Source: Streptomyces eurocidicus
GTDB lineage: Bacteria > Actinomycetota > Actinomycetes > Streptomycetales > Streptomycetaceae
Length of the DNA: 64,000 nucleotides
Reading direction: 5' to 3'
Assembly (NCBI RefSeq): GCF_002891295.1
Contig: NZ_LGUI01000006.1
Location: 1 to 64,000 of the forward strand
Positions 63,312 through 64,000 of the stretch are shown one piece after another. Every line of letters starts with the position of its first letter. Position 1 is the stretch's first letter. The notes beneath the pieces were generated by a model, which saw only the letters and a program-made list of their open reading frames with translations, was not told the DNA's origin and ran no database searches. The translations under genes and the position numbers were made by a program.

Positions 63312-63641
63312 ATGCCGCTCGACCCCGCACGTGCCCTGAGCGCCTATCTGCGCGCGCAGGCGTACCGCGAAAGCAGCCCCGAACCCCCGGTCGCCCCACG
63401 CCCCGAAGGACCGGCGGCACCCGCGGAGCCCACCGCCCCCCTCGCACCCGCCCCGGCCGGGACCGCCGGCGCACGGCTGCCTGACGCCACGGCGGCGCGG
63501 CGGCCGCTCCGGGTCGTCCGCCGCCCCACGGGAGCCTTCGCCCGCCTCCTGCGGCTCCTCCGGCAGAAGGCGCCCGTCGCCCCGGCCGCCGCTCCCGCCT
63601 CCCCCGCCGGCACCCGGCGGACCGGCCCCGACGGCGGGTGA
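63312..63641 (+). CDS. Small Ala/Pro-rich hypothetical protein
   Basis: A 109-residue protein with a helical N-terminus (MPLDPARALSAYLRAQAYRESS), an Ala/Pro-rich middle and a basic C-terminal helix (RPTGAFARLLRLLRQKAP). ATG at 63312 follows GAGAGAGG. The last codon overlaps the next gene (TGATG at 63639-63643), so it is probably co-transcribed with the PhzF-like gene. Function unknown. Confidence 0.6.
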   Translation: MPLDPARALSAYLRAQAYRESSPEPPVAPRPEGPAAPAEPTAPLAPAPAGTAGARLPDATAARRPLRVVRRPTGAFARLLRLLRQKAPVAPAAAPASPAGTRRTGPDGG

Positions 63642-64000
63642 TGTTGAATGCCCGCATGATCGATATCGAGGTGCTCGTCGTCTTCGGCGGACCCGGCGGG
63701 CAGGGTGGCAACACCCTCGCCGTGGTGCGCGACGGCGCGACGGTGCCCGGCGAGCGAGCGCGGCGGGAGCTCGCCGCCGCGCTCGGTCACAGCGAGACCG
63801 TGTTCGTCGACGACGCCCGGCGCGGCGTCGTCGACATCTGGACGCCCAGCGCCCGGCTCCCCTTCGCCGGGCACCCGCTCATCGGCGTCGGCCGGCTGCT
63901 GGACGCCCGGGTGCTCCACCCGCCCGCCGGGGCCGTCCCGGTGCGCCGGGACGGCGAGTTCACCTGGGTGCGCGCCGATCCGGCGTGGGCGGCCGGGCGG
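63641..64000 (+). CDS. PhzF-family isomerase/epimerase, cut by the window end
   Basis: The first ~120 codons of a PhzF-like protein (diaminopimelate-epimerase fold) that continues past the window. From the ATG at 63656: MIDIEVLVVFGGPGGQGGNTLAVV (family GNPLAV region, here GNTLAV), then SETVFVD and the signature LPFAGHPLIGVGRLL. The start at 63641 overlaps the previous stop (TGATG) and gives five extra residues (MLNAR); 63656 is an alternative. Members act on small chorismate- or amino-acid-derived substrates; this one's substrate is unknown. Confidence 0.8.
   Translation, partial: MLNARMIDIEVLVVFGGPGGQGGNTLAVVRDGATVPGERARRELAAALGHSETVFVDDARRGVVDIWTPSARLPFAGHPLIGVGRLLDARVLHPPAGAVPVRRDGEFTWVRADPAWAAGR

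Overview
The window is very GC-rich DNA with codon use strongly biased to G/C at third positions, short overlapping genes, GTG starts, LAL/SARP-type regulators, twin-arginine and lipoprotein secretion signals, and a TTA-containing regulator. All of this points to a Streptomyces or close relative. Nothing in the window identifies the species.

Layout. Positions 1-6300: a secreted protease-inhibitor-like protein, a NarL-type two-component system, and a lower-GC island with a TPR-containing XRE regulator facing a radical-SAM operon. Positions 6400-17800: mostly housekeeping or accessory single genes: a D-serine dehydratase-like enzyme with a divergent XRE-cupin regulator, an S41 peptidase, a DUF4232 lipoprotein, a small secreted protein, a methyltransferase, a GNAT acetyltransferase, a metallo-beta-lactamase-fold protein, two Nudix hydrolases, a TAT-exported three-repeat protein and a TerD-CAP-CAP fusion. 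A cytochrome P450 (17998-19257) sits against the edge of the biosynthetic locus. Positions 58173-64000: a 46-bp palindromic terminator, then small, SOD-like, AIM24-like, isocitrate-lyase-family, pentapeptide-repeat and small secreted genes, ending in a PhzF-family gene cut by the window edge.

The core of the window (19409-58033) is a trans-AT polyketide / nonribosomal peptide gene cluster. Eight genes on the minus strand, all touching or overlapping, run from 54373 down to 19409: a free-standing acyltransferase, a free-standing ACP, an asparagine-synthetase-like amidotransferase, a 6874-aa PKS ending in C-PCP, a 2996-aa NRPS, an MbtH-like protein, and an SbnA/SbnB pair that makes L-2,3-diaminopropionate. 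A divergent 1116-aa SARP-ATPase regulator (54683-58033) has an in-frame TTA codon and is separated from the operon by direct repeats with 11-bp spacing, the usual form of a SARP binding site.

The amidotransferase + ACP + AT set, followed by KS-DH-KR-ACP and then KS-(DH-like branching domain)-ACP, is the architecture known from glutarimide polyketides (the cycloheximide / streptimidone / migrastatin group). The next modules, KS-KR-ACP and KS-ACP, would install the hydroxyl and ketone found beside the glutarimide in cycloheximide-type compounds. KS-KR-cMT-ACP adds one more methylated unit, and the chain then passes to an NRPS whose first adenylation domain has an acidic pocket (suggesting diaminopropionate) and whose second carries an N-methyltransferase and a probable aromatic pocket. 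There is no thioesterase; the line ends in a condensation domain. I therefore read the locus as a glutarimide-polyketide/peptide hybrid, a combination I do not recognise as a described product. Structure, substrates and novelty are inferences from domain order and motifs only.
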